Assembly (NCBI GenBank): GCA_017500855.1
Contig: JAFVYC010000041.1
Coordinates: 1 to 37,695, forward strand
DNA from: Clostridia bacterium
Lineage (GTDB): Bacteria > Bacillota > Clostridia > Christensenellales > CAG-314
Reading direction: 5' to 3'
DNA length: 37,695 nucleotides
A program made the translations under genes and the position numbers. How positions within the stretch are numbered: position 1 is the stretch's first letter; the number at the start of each line of letters is the position of its first letter. The notes beneath the pieces were generated by a model, which worked only from the letters and a program-made list of their open reading frames with translations, made no database searches and had not been told where the DNA came from. Below are positions 16,773-24,498 of the stretch, piece after piece.

Positions 16773-16910
16773 TAGTAAACCACAACTTTTGCGCTTGTTG
16801 CAAAGGTTGCATTGTGGAATTTAAACGCAAAACGGGTGTTGCAAAACAGCAAAAGGCAACTGTGCGCAAAAAATTTGGTTGAAATCAACAAAAAAAACCT
16901 CATTTTCCCC

Positions 16911-17043
16911 GCCACGGGGTGGGGGTTTTGATGGAACAAACATCCCAATGCAACGATTGCACGGCAAATGCCAACTACATTGCAAACAAATGCCCTTCCA
17001 AACCAACACACACGCCAATTTGCCCAACACGGGGTGGGTGTTT
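16911..17043. repeat. 132-bp direct repeat, copy 2
   Basis: This is the partner of 15981-16112, bounded again by CACGGGGTGGG boxes. Its left boundary follows noncoding DNA and its right end runs directly into the SH4 terminator. Confidence 0.85.
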
Positions 17044-17044
17044 G

Positions 17045-17078
17045 CAAAAAAAAAAGCAAGGCAAAATGCCTTGCTTTG
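17045..17078 (-). terminator. Terminator after SH4
   Basis: GCAAGGC pairs with GCCTTGC, extended by A-T pairs, with a loop of AAAAT and a long T run on the minus strand. It belongs to the same family as the SH3 and SH5 terminators. Confidence 0.9.
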
Positions 17079-17082
17079 GGTG

Positions 17083-17544
17083 CTACTTTAGAAGTTGTTG
17101 CTTGATTTCTTTGTACTGTTCTTCGTTTATCATCCCTTCGTTCAACATTTGGTTGTACTTTTCCAATTTTTCCAACGGGGAAGATGGCTTGTCTTTGCGT
17201 GCGTACTTGAGCATGAAATCATTGTCATCCATGCAACACAGCAAAATTCCCACAATCACATTTGAAAGCAAAAAAGCAAGAACAATTCGCCAAATCTTGA
17301 TTTCGCTTTTCGTAGTGGCACAGCTGACACAATAAAGAGTGTTTGCATTGAAAACCAACAATGCAACAAAGCCTGCCAACAGCCATATTGTCATAACAAG
17401 CAAGTCCTTCAATTCCGGAAATTCACGATATTGGCCGTTAAAATAATACTTTGATATCTCAAGAATGTCTCCACAACAAGCTAGAACGAAAAAGGCTGTT
17501 ACTGCAATGTTTATCCACAACAAAATTTTGGTTGCTGTTTTCAT
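17083..17544 (-). CDS. SH4: membrane protein with C-terminal SHOCT domain
   Basis: This 153-residue paralogue has hydrophobic segments at about residues 6-28, 48-70 and 83-104. The third ends in GILLCCMDDNDF, followed by a basic linker and a SHOCT domain that departs from the others (EKYNQMLNEGMINEEQYKEIKQQLLK). It carries four Cys before the third segment, more than its relatives. The start ATG 17544 has AGGAG 9 nt upstream. It has its own promoter and terminator, so it should be expressed as a single-gene transcript. Confidence 0.85.
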   Translation of the reverse strand: MKTATKILLWINIAVTAFFVLACCGDILEISKYYFNGQYREFPELKDLLVMTIWLLAGFVALLVFNANTLYCVSCATTKSEIKIWRIVLAFLLSNVIVGILLCCMDDNDFMLKYARKDKPSSPLEKLEKYNQMLNEGMINEEQYKEIKQQLLK

Positions 17545-17577
17545 GGCAATTTACTCCTGTGAGAATGTTTTTTGTAT

Positions 17578-17606
17578 ATTATACGCTTGTTGCAAGACGT
17601 TGTCAA
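17578..17606 (-). promoter_or_regulatory. Consensus promoter of SH4
   Basis: TTGACA, 17 nt, TATAAT on the minus strand, both exact. Confidence 0.88.
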
Positions 17607-17704
17607 TATCTAACACCAAAATTGCGCAAACAATTTTGGGCAATGCGGAACAAAACCAACGAAGCAGAAAATCATCATTTTCCCCACCACGGGGTGGGGG
17701 TTTG

Positions 17705-17736
17705 CAAAAAAAAGCAAGGCAAAATGCCTTGCTTTG
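17705..17736 (-). terminator. Terminator after SH5
   Basis: A perfect 10-bp stem, AAAGCAAGGC with GCCTTGCTTT, has a T run on the minus strand. A CCCCACCACGGGGTGGGG palindrome lies just beyond it at 17684-17701. Confidence 0.9.
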
Positions 17737-17746
17737 TGTGAATTGC

Positions 17747-18208
17747 TTACTTCAACAGTTCTTTCTTTTTTGCTTCGTAGTCTTCCTGCGAAATCAGCCC
17801 TTCGTCCAACATGAACTTGTACTTTGCCAAGGCTGTGTAGGCATCGGTGGGAGTGCGTTGTTGCACAACGGGCGCTTGTGGCGCAGGTTCAACAAGGTGT
17901 TCGTCCCTGAGGCGCAACAGCAAAATTCCAACAACAATGGCGGGGATGTTCAGCAAAAACGGCACGTACTTGCGCCAAACGGGGATGTCGGCAACGGTTT
18001 TGGCATTGCGAACAATGGAAATTGTGCTGATGGCAAAGTACCAGGTGAACACGCTAACTACAACGTTGACGGCGCTCAGTCCGGTTGCAAGCTGTTGCAT
18101 GTCGTCCGTTGTGTAGTCCAAAGTTACAAGGTCGTACACGTTGATGCACACGGCAACAACGGCAAAGCAAAATGCAACCCACAAAAGTGTGATTGTGGCT
18201 TTTTTCAT
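17747..18208 (-). CDS. SH5: membrane protein with C-terminal SHOCT domain
   Basis: This 153-residue paralogue has hydrophobic segments at about residues 6-30, 42-66 and 84-100. The third segment ends in GILLLRLRDEHL, an altered form of the family motif without Cys. A Pro/Ala/Gln-rich linker leads to a SHOCT domain (ALAKYKFMLDEGLISQEDYEAKKKELLK). The start has AGGAGG. A basic stretch, RNAKTVADIPVWRK, between the second and third segments matches the position of basic loops in all members, which suggests this loop is cytoplasmic. Confidence 0.85.
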   Translation of the reverse strand: MKKATITLLWVAFCFAVVAVCINVYDLVTLDYTTDDMQQLATGLSAVNVVVSVFTWYFAISTISIVRNAKTVADIPVWRKYVPFLLNIPAIVVGILLLRLRDEHLVEPAPQAPVVQQRTPTDAYTALAKYKFMLDEGLISQEDYEAKKKELLK

Positions 18209-18243
18209 GTTGATCCTCCTGCGAGCAGAGATTTGTTGACATC

Positions 18244-18272
18244 ATTATACTGCTGTTTGGTGCAAATGTCAA
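18244..18272 (-). promoter_or_regulatory. Consensus promoter of SH5
   Basis: TTGACA, 17 nt, TATAAT on the minus strand, both exact. A second GTCAACA follows the -10 within a few bases. Confidence 0.88.
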
Positions 18273-18303
18273 CAAAATGCTTGGTTGCAAACCCTGTTGG
18301 GCG

Positions 18304-18336
18304 CAAAAAAAAAGAGCAAACGAACAGTTTGCTCTA
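18304..18336 (-). terminator. Terminator after SH6
   Basis: A perfect 9-bp stem, AGAGCAAAC with GTTTGCTCT, has a 5-nt loop and nine T on the minus strand. It belongs to the second terminator family of the array. Confidence 0.9.
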
Positions 18337-18353
18337 ATTTTTTGTGTCAACTT

Positions 18354-18839
18354 CTAGCCCAAGATTTTTGCTTTTTCAGCAAGGTATTCTTCTTCGGAAA
18401 TTGCACCCGATTCGTACAAACTCTTGATTTGCATAAGTTTTTGGTAGGCGTCAGTGTCCGTACTGGATGCTGTTGCGGTGGCAGGCTTTGCAATGCCAAA
18501 GTGCTTGTCTTGCAAGAAATACGCCAAAACGTACGCAACAAGAGTGAAAGACAAAAATCCCATGTAGAACACGCCAACAAACGTTGCAATGTACAAAATC
18601 CAGTTCTTGAACTTGACAGCATCCTTTGCCTTGATCAGCCTTACAAGAGAAACAATGCTTGCAATTGCTGCCAAAACGGACAAGCCCAAATCGAGATACA
18701 CGTCGCCCATGGTTGCTTCTTCAATGTAGAAATCGCTGATGTCGGCAAATCCAAACGCCACGGCGCAGGATGGGAAAAGCCCCAAAGCCAGTACTTCCAA
18801 AATTGACAAAACCAAAAAAATTATTGTTGCTGTTTTCAT
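18354..18839 (-). CDS. SH6: membrane protein with C-terminal SHOCT domain
   Basis: This is the longest member at 161 residues. The first segment is residues 5-33, an acidic outer loop follows (ADISDFYIEEATMGD), the second segment is about 54-73, and the third region at about 84-115 is longer than in the others and might cross twice. It ends in YFLQDKHFG and is followed by a Thr/Ala linker and a SHOCT domain ending SLYESGAISEEEYLAEKAK. That ending is shared almost exactly with SH8 and SH9 at the DNA level. The start ATG 18839 has GGAGG 8 nt upstream. Confidence 0.85.
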   Translation of the reverse strand: MKTATIIFLVLSILEVLALGLFPSCAVAFGFADISDFYIEEATMGDVYLDLGLSVLAAIASIVSLVRLIKAKDAVKFKNWILYIATFVGVFYMGFLSFTLVAYVLAYFLQDKHFGIAKPATATASSTDTDAYQKLMQIKSLYESGAISEEEYLAEKAKILG

Positions 18840-18871
18840 CAAAGTTCCTCCAAACAAATGCTGTTGCAACT

Positions 18872-18900
18872 ATACTACACCCTGTGGGGAAATTTGTCAA
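18872..18900 (-). promoter_or_regulatory. Promoter of SH6
   Basis: An exact TTGACA, 17 nt and TAGTAT on the minus strand. Confidence 0.82.
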
Positions 18901-19119
18901 CAAATGTTGGCAACTTTCGCAACAAAATGTTGTCAAAAACCAAGCATGTTGGCAACTAGATGCATCCCACCAAAACGCTTGGCAACCAATGTTTTTTGCG
19001 CCACCGCAAGCAAAAATTGCGCAGTAGAAACAGCAACGTTCTTTGCAGTTGAACAACAACAGCACAAATGCACGTGGCAAGCAACAAGTCCAACTACTCC
19101 ACGCTCCACCAAACGGCGC
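18901..19119. other. Noncoding stretch between SH6 and SH7
   Basis: No gene, terminator or clear repeat is seen other than those annotated at its edges. It shares the general TTGCAA and GGCAAC word bias. Confidence 0.5.
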
Positions 19120-19149
19120 AAAAAAAAGAGCAAACAATGCGTTTGCTCC
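19120..19149 (-). terminator. Terminator after SH7
   Basis: GAGCAAAC pairs with GTTTGCTC, with a loop of AATGC and a T run on the minus strand. Confidence 0.9.
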
Positions 19150-19161
19150 AATTCTTTTGAT

Positions 19162-19617
19162 TTACATAACTTCTTCTTTCAAAAGTTTTTCCTTTTCGGC
19201 ATTGTACTCTTCCATGCTGATTGCGCCTTCTTGAAGCAAAAACTTGAGTCGTGCAAGTTGCGTGTGAATGTCTTCTACGCTGTTTACGTCGAAGCGCTTG
19301 CGTGCAGGAACGTGGCCGTAGTGTTTGTCCTTCAAACATAGCAACAAAATGCCTGCAAGCACGGATGTCAAAAACCAGGTTGCAATTTTTCTGCCAACGG
19401 GAATGTCGCTTGGATAAACCGCCCTTTCCACAACGTTGAGCGTTGAAACGCTGAACCAAACCCTGATGACAGCGATGATCATGCGACAAATTTCGTAGAA
19501 AACTACGCCCCGTGTGAGCACACCTTCGTAGGTCGCCAAGGAAATTATTGCATTGAAAAATCCAAAAACGGACACCGCAATGGAAATCATAAAAACGACG
19601 ATAACGGCTTTTTTCAT
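19162..19617 (-). CDS. SH7: membrane protein with C-terminal SHOCT domain
   Basis: This 151-residue paralogue has hydrophobic segments at about residues 4-28, 38-60 and 78-95, the last ending in GILLLCLKDKHYG. A basic linker leads to a SHOCT domain (QLARLKFLLQEGAISMEEYNAEKEKLLKEEVM) with five extra residues at the C-terminus. Its terminator belongs to the GAGCAAAC family, but its coding 3' end has drifted from those of SH6, SH8 and SH9. The start has GGGAG upstream and follows MKKAVI, as in SH9. Confidence 0.85.
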   Translation of the reverse strand: MKKAVIVVFMISIAVSVFGFFNAIISLATYEGVLTRGVVFYEICRMIIAVIRVWFSVSTLNVVERAVYPSDIPVGRKIATWFLTSVLAGILLLCLKDKHYGHVPARKRFDVNSVEDIHTQLARLKFLLQEGAISMEEYNAEKEKLLKEEVM

Positions 19618-19654
19618 TGAAAACTACTCCCGTGAATTTTGTTGTTATATATAA

Positions 19655-19683
19655 ATAGTATACCCTGGAAAGACAAATGTCAA
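19655..19683 (-). promoter_or_regulatory. Promoter of SH7
   Basis: An exact TTGACA, 17 nt and TACTAT on the minus strand. A TTATATATAACAA stretch downstream is shared with SH8. Confidence 0.82.
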
Positions 19684-19744
19684 GCGCTTTTGCGTTTTCA
19701 ACCACGTTTTGCAAAAGTGCATTGCCACATTCCACCAAATGGCG

Positions 19745-19775
19745 CAAAAAAAAAGAGCAAACAACCGTTTGCTCC
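19745..19775 (-). terminator. Terminator after SH8
   Basis: GAGCAAAC pairs with GTTTGCTC, with a 4-nt loop and nine T on the minus strand. Confidence 0.9.
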
Positions 19776-19793
19776 GTTTTTTTGTGTCAACTT

Positions 19794-20228
19794 CTAGCCC
19801 AAGATTTTTGCTTTTTCAGCAAGGTATTCTTCTTCGGAAATTGCTCCGGATTCGTACAAGTTCTTGAGTTTTGTAAGTTTTGCGTAGGCATCTTCTTCGG
19901 TGCTTGCCGTAGCAGGTGCTGATACGTAGCCAAAGTGTTGGTCCTTCAAGCAACACAACAAAATTGCTGCAATAAGGCTAGAGAAGAAAAATGCTGCAAC
20001 TTTTCTTCCTGTTGTGATGTCTCTTTTGCAAATTGCGTTGTTCACAATTTTGATTGTTGCCAAGTTCCACCAAATTCCGATGGCGTTAACAACAACATAA
20101 ATGATTGACGTGAAATCAAAATAACCTTCTTCGTTCAAAAAGAGCAAAAAAGCACCAGCATTGCTCAGCACGCCAATAATTGCTGAAGCAAATGCAATCC
20201 ACAAAAACACGATAGTGGCTTTTTTCAT
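19794..20228 (-). CDS. SH8: membrane protein with C-terminal SHOCT domain
   Basis: This 144-residue paralogue has hydrophobic segments at about residues 5-30, 40-62 and 74-93, ending in AAILLCCLKDQHFGY, then a short STEED linker and a SHOCT domain (LTKLKNLYESGAISEEEY). From the linker onward it differs from SH9 by about one residue, while the N-terminal two thirds differ much more. AGGAGG lies about 9 nt before ATG 20228. The basic loop KIVNNAICKRDITTGRK between segments two and three fits a cytoplasmic position. Confidence 0.87.
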   Translation of the reverse strand: MKKATIVFLWIAFASAIIGVLSNAGAFLLFLNEEGYFDFTSIIYVVVNAIGIWWNLATIKIVNNAICKRDITTGRKVAAFFFSSLIAAILLCCLKDQHFGYVSAPATASTEEDAYAKLTKLKNLYESGAISEEEYLAEKAKILG

Positions 20229-20273
20229 TTTGAGAGTCCTCCTGTATTTAACAATTTTTATTGTTATATATAA

Positions 20274-20302
20274 ATACTATACCTATAAGCAACAAATGTC
20301 AA
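20274..20302 (-). promoter_or_regulatory. Promoter of SH8
   Basis: An exact TTGACA, 17 nt and TAGTAT on the minus strand. Confidence 0.82.
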
Positions 20303-20599
20303 GTATATTTGGCTTTTTTTCGACAATGTTTTGCGATGCGTTTTGCAAAACCTTGACAAACACCTTGCACTTTTTGCAATTTATTCAAAAAAAAGACTGA
20401 ATTTCTTGAATTTACACAAACACGCAACTGCCGTGACGTGGTTGCAAATTGGCAAAAATGCGCCACTGTTTTCAACTTGGCAAACAAGGCGTTTTGTGCA
20501 AAAACACATTGTTTGGTTGCCAAAACAAGTTGCCAACACAAAACAAATTTGCAAGTTTGAAGCAATTGAAATAAATCTTTGCTACCATCCAAAAAGGCG
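20303..20599. other. Noncoding stretch between SH8 and SH9
   Basis: About 300 nt without a convincing gene, hairpin or repeat. It is the longest featureless gap in the array. Confidence 0.5.
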
Positions 20600-20630
20600 C
20601 AAAAAAAAGAGCAAACAAACAGTTTGCTCC
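20600..20630 (-). terminator. Terminator after SH9
   Basis: GAGCAAAC pairs with GTTTGCTC, with a 5-nt loop and eight T on the minus strand. Confidence 0.9.
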
Positions 20631-20646
20631 AATTTTTGTTTCAGTT

Positions 20647-21081
20647 TTAGCCCAAGATTTTTGCTTTTTCAGCAAGGTATTCTTCTTCGGAAATTGCGCC
20701 CGATTCGTACAAACTCTTGAGTTTTGTAAGTTTTGCGTAGGCATCTTCTTCGGTGCTGGATGCAGGTGCTGATTCGTAGCCAAAATGCTTGTCCTTCAAG
20801 CAGAACATCAAAATGCCAACGATTGGCGACGCCAAGAACAACGCTGCGACTTTTCTACCTGTGGAGATGTCGCTTGCACGAGTTGCGTTTTTGACAATCT
20901 TGAGTGTGGAAAGGCTGAACCAAATTGTGATACCACTGCCAATCATGTAGCCAATTTCGTAGGCAATACCCTCGGGAAGAAGTTCTTCTCCGGGTGCCAC
21001 AAGAAACAACACGGAATCCAAGATTCCCAAAATTGCCAAAACGATGGCAATCCACAAGAAGATTATAACGGCTTTTTTCAT
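20647..21081 (-). CDS. SH9: membrane protein with C-terminal SHOCT domain
   Basis: This 144-residue protein is the first member of the array in transcription order. It has hydrophobic segments at about residues 4-29, 38-62 and 76-94, ending in VGILMFCLKDKHFGYESAP, then a SHOCT domain (LTKLKSLYESGAISEEEYLA). The start has AAGGAGG. If the N-terminus (MKK) and the basic loop KIVKNATRASDISTGRK are both cytoplasmic, three crossings would place the SHOCT domain outside, which is unusual; a re-entrant first segment would keep it inside. The topology is therefore open. Confidence 0.87.
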   Translation of the reverse strand: MKKAVIIFLWIAIVLAILGILDSVLFLVAPGEELLPEGIAYEIGYMIGSGITIWFSLSTLKIVKNATRASDISTGRKVAALFLASPIVGILMFCLKDKHFGYESAPASSTEEDAYAKLTKLKSLYESGAISEEEYLAEKAKILG

Positions 21082-21126
21082 TGAAAATTCCTCCTTTGTT
21101 TTTGTATATTTTTGTTATACAAGAAC

Positions 21127-21156
21127 ATTATACCCCCGCCCATTGCAAATTGTCAA
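21127..21156 (-). promoter_or_regulatory. Promoter of SH9
   Basis: An exact TTGACA, 18 nt and an exact TATAAT on the minus strand. This is the only array promoter with 18 nt spacing. Confidence 0.82.
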
Positions 21157-21185
21157 GTACATTTCAAATGTTTAGGCGCCACTCA

Positions 21186-21223
21186 ACAAAAAAGAGCAAG
21201 TTGGCAAACGCCAAAATGCTCTT
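21186..21223 (-). terminator. Terminator of the HAD-FakA / TIR-LRR / DegV operon
   Basis: AAGAGCA pairs with TGCTCTT around an inner TGGC/GCCA stem, with a T run on the minus strand, 13 nt after the degV-like stop. Confidence 0.8.
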
Positions 21224-21235
21224 GCAAAATTTTCT

Positions 21236-22060
21236 TTACTTTGCCCAATAGGCAACGGCAACAAGGTTGTCGCCCGTGTGTGCGCCAAGCAACACGTTGG
21301 CAAAACAGCACGCAGTTTGCATTCCCGTTGCGTTGTGAAGTTGTTCGGCAAACTGCTGGCACTCCACGACGTTGCTTCCGTGGCACACAATCAACTTTTG
21401 GCTTGTGTTGGCGTGTTGGCAAATGTGCTGCGCCCAGTACGCCTTTGCCACGTCCCTACTCAAAAACTTGCCTTCCGTGTGGTACAAACAGCCACGCTTC
21501 AAGCCCAAAATGGGCAACAGTTGCGTTGAATGCAAGTTTTGCGCCCTGCCCCCACGGGAAAACCTGTCCACGTCGGAAACAAGAATTTGAAAAACAATTT
21601 TGTGCGCATTTTGCTCCAAATCGGCAACGTTTTGTTGCATGGAAAGCCCCTTTTGCCTGTTTTGAAGGGCACGTTCCACAAGCAATGCTTGCCCTGCCGA
21701 TGCCTGCAAACTGTCCCAAAAGAAAACGTTGACTTTGCCACTTTGGGAAACTTGCTGTGCGCACGTTGCAATTTGCGTTGCAGTGCCACTGAGCCTTGAA
21801 GAAAAACCAACAAACAGCACGTCCTTGCCTTCCTTGTCTACAAGTTGTTGCAGTTGTGGCAAAATTTCTTGCTGTTGCATTGCTGTTGTTTTGACTTGGC
21901 TGTGCGCAAGGCTTGTGTAGAAATTTGCAAGGCTTTGGTCGTCGAACGGCACGACAACACTTTTTCCATCCACCAAAATTGATTGGTTGATTTTGTGAAA
22001 TCCGTCAACAACCCATTGCTTGGGAAGGTCGGCGCCGATGTCACTTGCTACAATATACAT
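21236..22060 (-). CDS. DegV-family fatty-acid-binding protein (FakB-like)
   Basis: This 274-residue protein has the DegV fold signatures: an N-terminal VASDIGADLP, a KTTAMQQ substrate loop (residues 57-63), FSSRLSGTA at 86-94, SDVDRFSRGGR, PILGLKRGCLYH and a final GAHTGDNLVAVAY. DegV/FakB proteins hold a fatty acid in a hydrophobic pocket and present its carboxyl group to the kinase FakA, producing acyl-phosphate for phospholipid synthesis. ATG 22060 has GGAGGGCG just upstream and overlaps the end of the TIR-LRR gene by 13 nt. It is the last gene of the operon that starts with the FakA fusion, which strongly supports the FakB role. Confidence 0.9.
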   Translation of the reverse strand: MYIVASDIGADLPKQWVVDGFHKINQSILVDGKSVVVPFDDQSLANFYTSLAHSQVKTTAMQQQEILPQLQQLVDKEGKDVLFVGFSSRLSGTATQIATCAQQVSQSGKVNVFFWDSLQASAGQALLVERALQNRQKGLSMQQNVADLEQNAHKIVFQILVSDVDRFSRGGRAQNLHSTQLLPILGLKRGCLYHTEGKFLSRDVAKAYWAQHICQHANTSQKLIVCHGSNVVECQQFAEQLHNATGMQTACCFANVLLGAHTGDNLVAVAYWAK

Positions 22061-24498
22061 ACTTCCACGCCCTCCTTCAAGCCGACTGCTTGCCAATTGT
22101 TGTGCGCCCACGTCCATTGGCTAACGCAAATGCGTTGCAACTTGTCGCAATTGGCAAGGGAATTTTGCCCAAACACAACGTTGCCTTCGGCAACAAGGCA
22201 TTGCAACGAATCGCAGTTGTACAGCGCATTGTTTTGCAAGGTTTGCACACATTGCGCCAACGTTATTTGTTCCACGTACACTTGGTCTACAAAGGCACTT
22301 TCGCCCACCGTTTGCACGCCGTCCACCACAAAATGCTTGGTGCGCTTTGCAGGTGGGTAGCGAAGCAAGGTGCTTCCTTGGTACAAAACGCCATCCCTGC
22401 TGTGGAAGTTTTTGCACCCCTCCTGCACTTCGATGTGCTCCAAGTAGGTGCAATGTTGCAAATTGCCCTTGGCAAAAATTTCCAATGTGGAAGGCAACGA
22501 AATGCTACTGATGCAAATGTAGGAAAGGGCGTCTTGCTCGATAACCTTGACGCCGTGTGGCACAACGGAAACGTCCAACGCCATGCAACCACGCAAACTT
22601 TCCTTGCCGATTGTTTCCACGCCGTGCAAGTTGACGTCCACCAAGTTGTGGCAACGGTACAACAACCGTTCGGGAACGTGCTTGACGTTGCCAAGGTCGA
22701 TGGCAGTAAGCCCAACGCACTCGGCAAACACGCCCTTGCCAAAGGTTGCGTGTTCCAGCCCGTCCACGGTGGCAAGTTCGGTGCATTTTGCAAATGCGTT
22801 GTCGCCAAGGTGGCAGTTGTTTTGCAAAACGACGTGGGTTAGGCGTGTGCACATTTCGAATGCGCCACTTTCCACACGCTCAATTTGCCCCGAAACAAAC
22901 TTTTGCAATGCAAAGTCGGTGTGGTAGGCGTGCTTTGCAACACGCTTTACGGGCAATTTGTTGGCATCCAAAGTGCCGTACACAATGCCACCGCCAAGCA
23001 AAGTTTGGTTTTCCACGATGGCAGTGTTGATTTTTACAACTTGTTCCAACGCCAAGTTGACGCTGTCCTCGTTGGAGTAGGCGGTAATTTTGACGGTGTA
23101 CTTGCTGTGTTCAAAAGCAAAGTCCAACCTGTTTTGCGTGCAGTTGAAAGTTTTGCCGTCCACTTCCACCAAGTAGCCAACGGCACAAGGCACGGCATCC
23201 CACACAAAGCCCTTTTCGTCGTGCGACAGCCTGCCAACTTGTGGCAAGTACTTTTTGACTGCGCCGTAGGTTTTGAGCACGTTTGCCGACTGCTCGTCCA
23301 TGTTGAATGGCACAAGAACGCCCTGCAAATTGGGGCAAAGGGAGTACAAACTTTTGGGCATGTTGGGGGCAACGGACGTGCCTTTCCACACCACGTACTG
23401 CAAGTTTTCGTTGCAAACGCACACGTCTTCGCCAAGGCTTTGCAACTGTGGCGAACAGGGCAATTCCAACTGTTGCATGATGCAACCGCCAAAGGCGTAG
23501 CCCCGAATTTGCCGTGTGTTTGGCGAAAGTTTGATGTTGGCAAGGGAAATGCATTGCGAAAAACATGCGTACCCCACGGAAACGGGCGCATTGCCAAAAT
23601 CTACGCTTTGCAATGCGTAGCAAAGGTAGAATGCGTAGTCGCCCAAAACTTGCAAGTTTGCAGGAAGCACAACTTGGCGAAGTTTGACACATTCTCGGAA
23701 GCACTCGTAGCCAATTTGACGGACGCTGTCGGGGATTTCCACTTCCACAAGGTTTTTGCAACGGCAAAATGCGTAGGGGTCCAAGGACGTGATGCCGTCT
23801 TCCACCACCACCTTTGTGACGGTGTTGTTGCCGGCAAACGCCATTGGGCCAATGCCAACAACTTCCATGCCGTCCAAGTAGGATGGCACAACCAATTCGG
23901 ACAAAGCGCCCGTGTACTTGGTGACAACAAGCCCTTGCTCCGTTTCCTTGTACAAAAAGGCGTTGTCCTCCAACAGCGATTTGTACTCGATGTTGAGCAG
24001 TTTGCAAGCATCGTAGAACAACAGCAGTTTCTTTTCGTGCTTGAGGTCTTGCGGTGTTGCCGAACGTGGCACAAAAATAACCTTGTTGTTGAAGGCCTTT
24101 TTGTACAACTTTTTGCGTACTTGTGGAATGTCCATCGGCTCGGACATTTCTTCAATTGTTTTGCCACCAATGTTGACGGAGCAAAGTTGGAAGTTGCGTT
24201 GTTTTTTCAGTTGGCACGCCAACTTCAACTCCCTGTAGCATGGGTAGGAATTTAGGCTTTGCTTGCTGACGTAGAAAACTGCGCCCACGCAGTTGGGGTG
24301 TGTCATTGCGCTTTTTGCCTTTTGGTACCAGTCCTCGCTGGGGATGATTGCCCTGTCGTACCACAAGGCAATTTTCAATGAACTCATGCGTTTGAGGTCG
24401 GCTTGCAACACTTTGTGGTTTGCGTGGCAGTAGCTTACAAAAACAAATGGACCGTCGGACGGATTTGCCGGTTGTGGCCAGTTGAAAGTGTTTTTCAT
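22048..24498 (-). CDS. TIR domain protein with BspA-type leucine-rich repeats
   Basis: This 816-residue protein has a TIR domain at about residues 15-135: PFVFVSYCH for strand A, LWYDRAIIPSEDW for the BB-loop region, and SLNSYPCYRELKLA with Glu90 at the usual NADase glutamate position. Residues about 195-400 and 505-810 are BspA/LRR_5-type repeats (pattern AFxxCxxLxxVxIPxSVxxIG). Residues about 430-495 look like an Fn3-like beta domain (FVWDAVPCAVGYLVEVDG). No signal peptide is seen, so it is probably cytosolic. The start overlaps the HAD-FakA stop by 4 nt and the end overlaps degV by 13 nt. TIR domains can cleave NAD or act as scaffolds; the LRR part probably senses or binds a partner. Confidence 0.85.
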   Translation of the reverse strand: MKNTFNWPQPANPSDGPFVFVSYCHANHKVLQADLKRMSSLKIALWYDRAIIPSEDWYQKAKSAMTHPNCVGAVFYVSKQSLNSYPCYRELKLACQLKKQRNFQLCSVNIGGKTIEEMSEPMDIPQVRKKLYKKAFNNKVIFVPRSATPQDLKHEKKLLLFYDACKLLNIEYKSLLEDNAFLYKETEQGLVVTKYTGALSELVVPSYLDGMEVVGIGPMAFAGNNTVTKVVVEDGITSLDPYAFCRCKNLVEVEIPDSVRQIGYECFRECVKLRQVVLPANLQVLGDYAFYLCYALQSVDFGNAPVSVGYACFSQCISLANIKLSPNTRQIRGYAFGGCIMQQLELPCSPQLQSLGEDVCVCNENLQYVVWKGTSVAPNMPKSLYSLCPNLQGVLVPFNMDEQSANVLKTYGAVKKYLPQVGRLSHDEKGFVWDAVPCAVGYLVEVDGKTFNCTQNRLDFAFEHSKYTVKITAYSNEDSVNLALEQVVKINTAIVENQTLLGGGIVYGTLDANKLPVKRVAKHAYHTDFALQKFVSGQIERVESGAFEMCTRLTHVVLQNNCHLGDNAFAKCTELATVDGLEHATFGKGVFAECVGLTAIDLGNVKHVPERLLYRCHNLVDVNLHGVETIGKESLRGCMALDVSVVPHGVKVIEQDALSYICISSISLPSTLEIFAKGNLQHCTYLEHIEVQEGCKNFHSRDGVLYQGSTLLRYPPAKRTKHFVVDGVQTVGESAFVDQVYVEQITLAQCVQTLQNNALYNCDSLQCLVAEGNVVFGQNSLANCDKLQRICVSQWTWAHNNWQAVGLKEGVEVCIL

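Noticed and set aside
14759..21081. Integron-like cassette array
   Set aside because: The units are paralogues with their own promoters, no attC-like recombination site recurs between all of them, and no integrase is present in the window.
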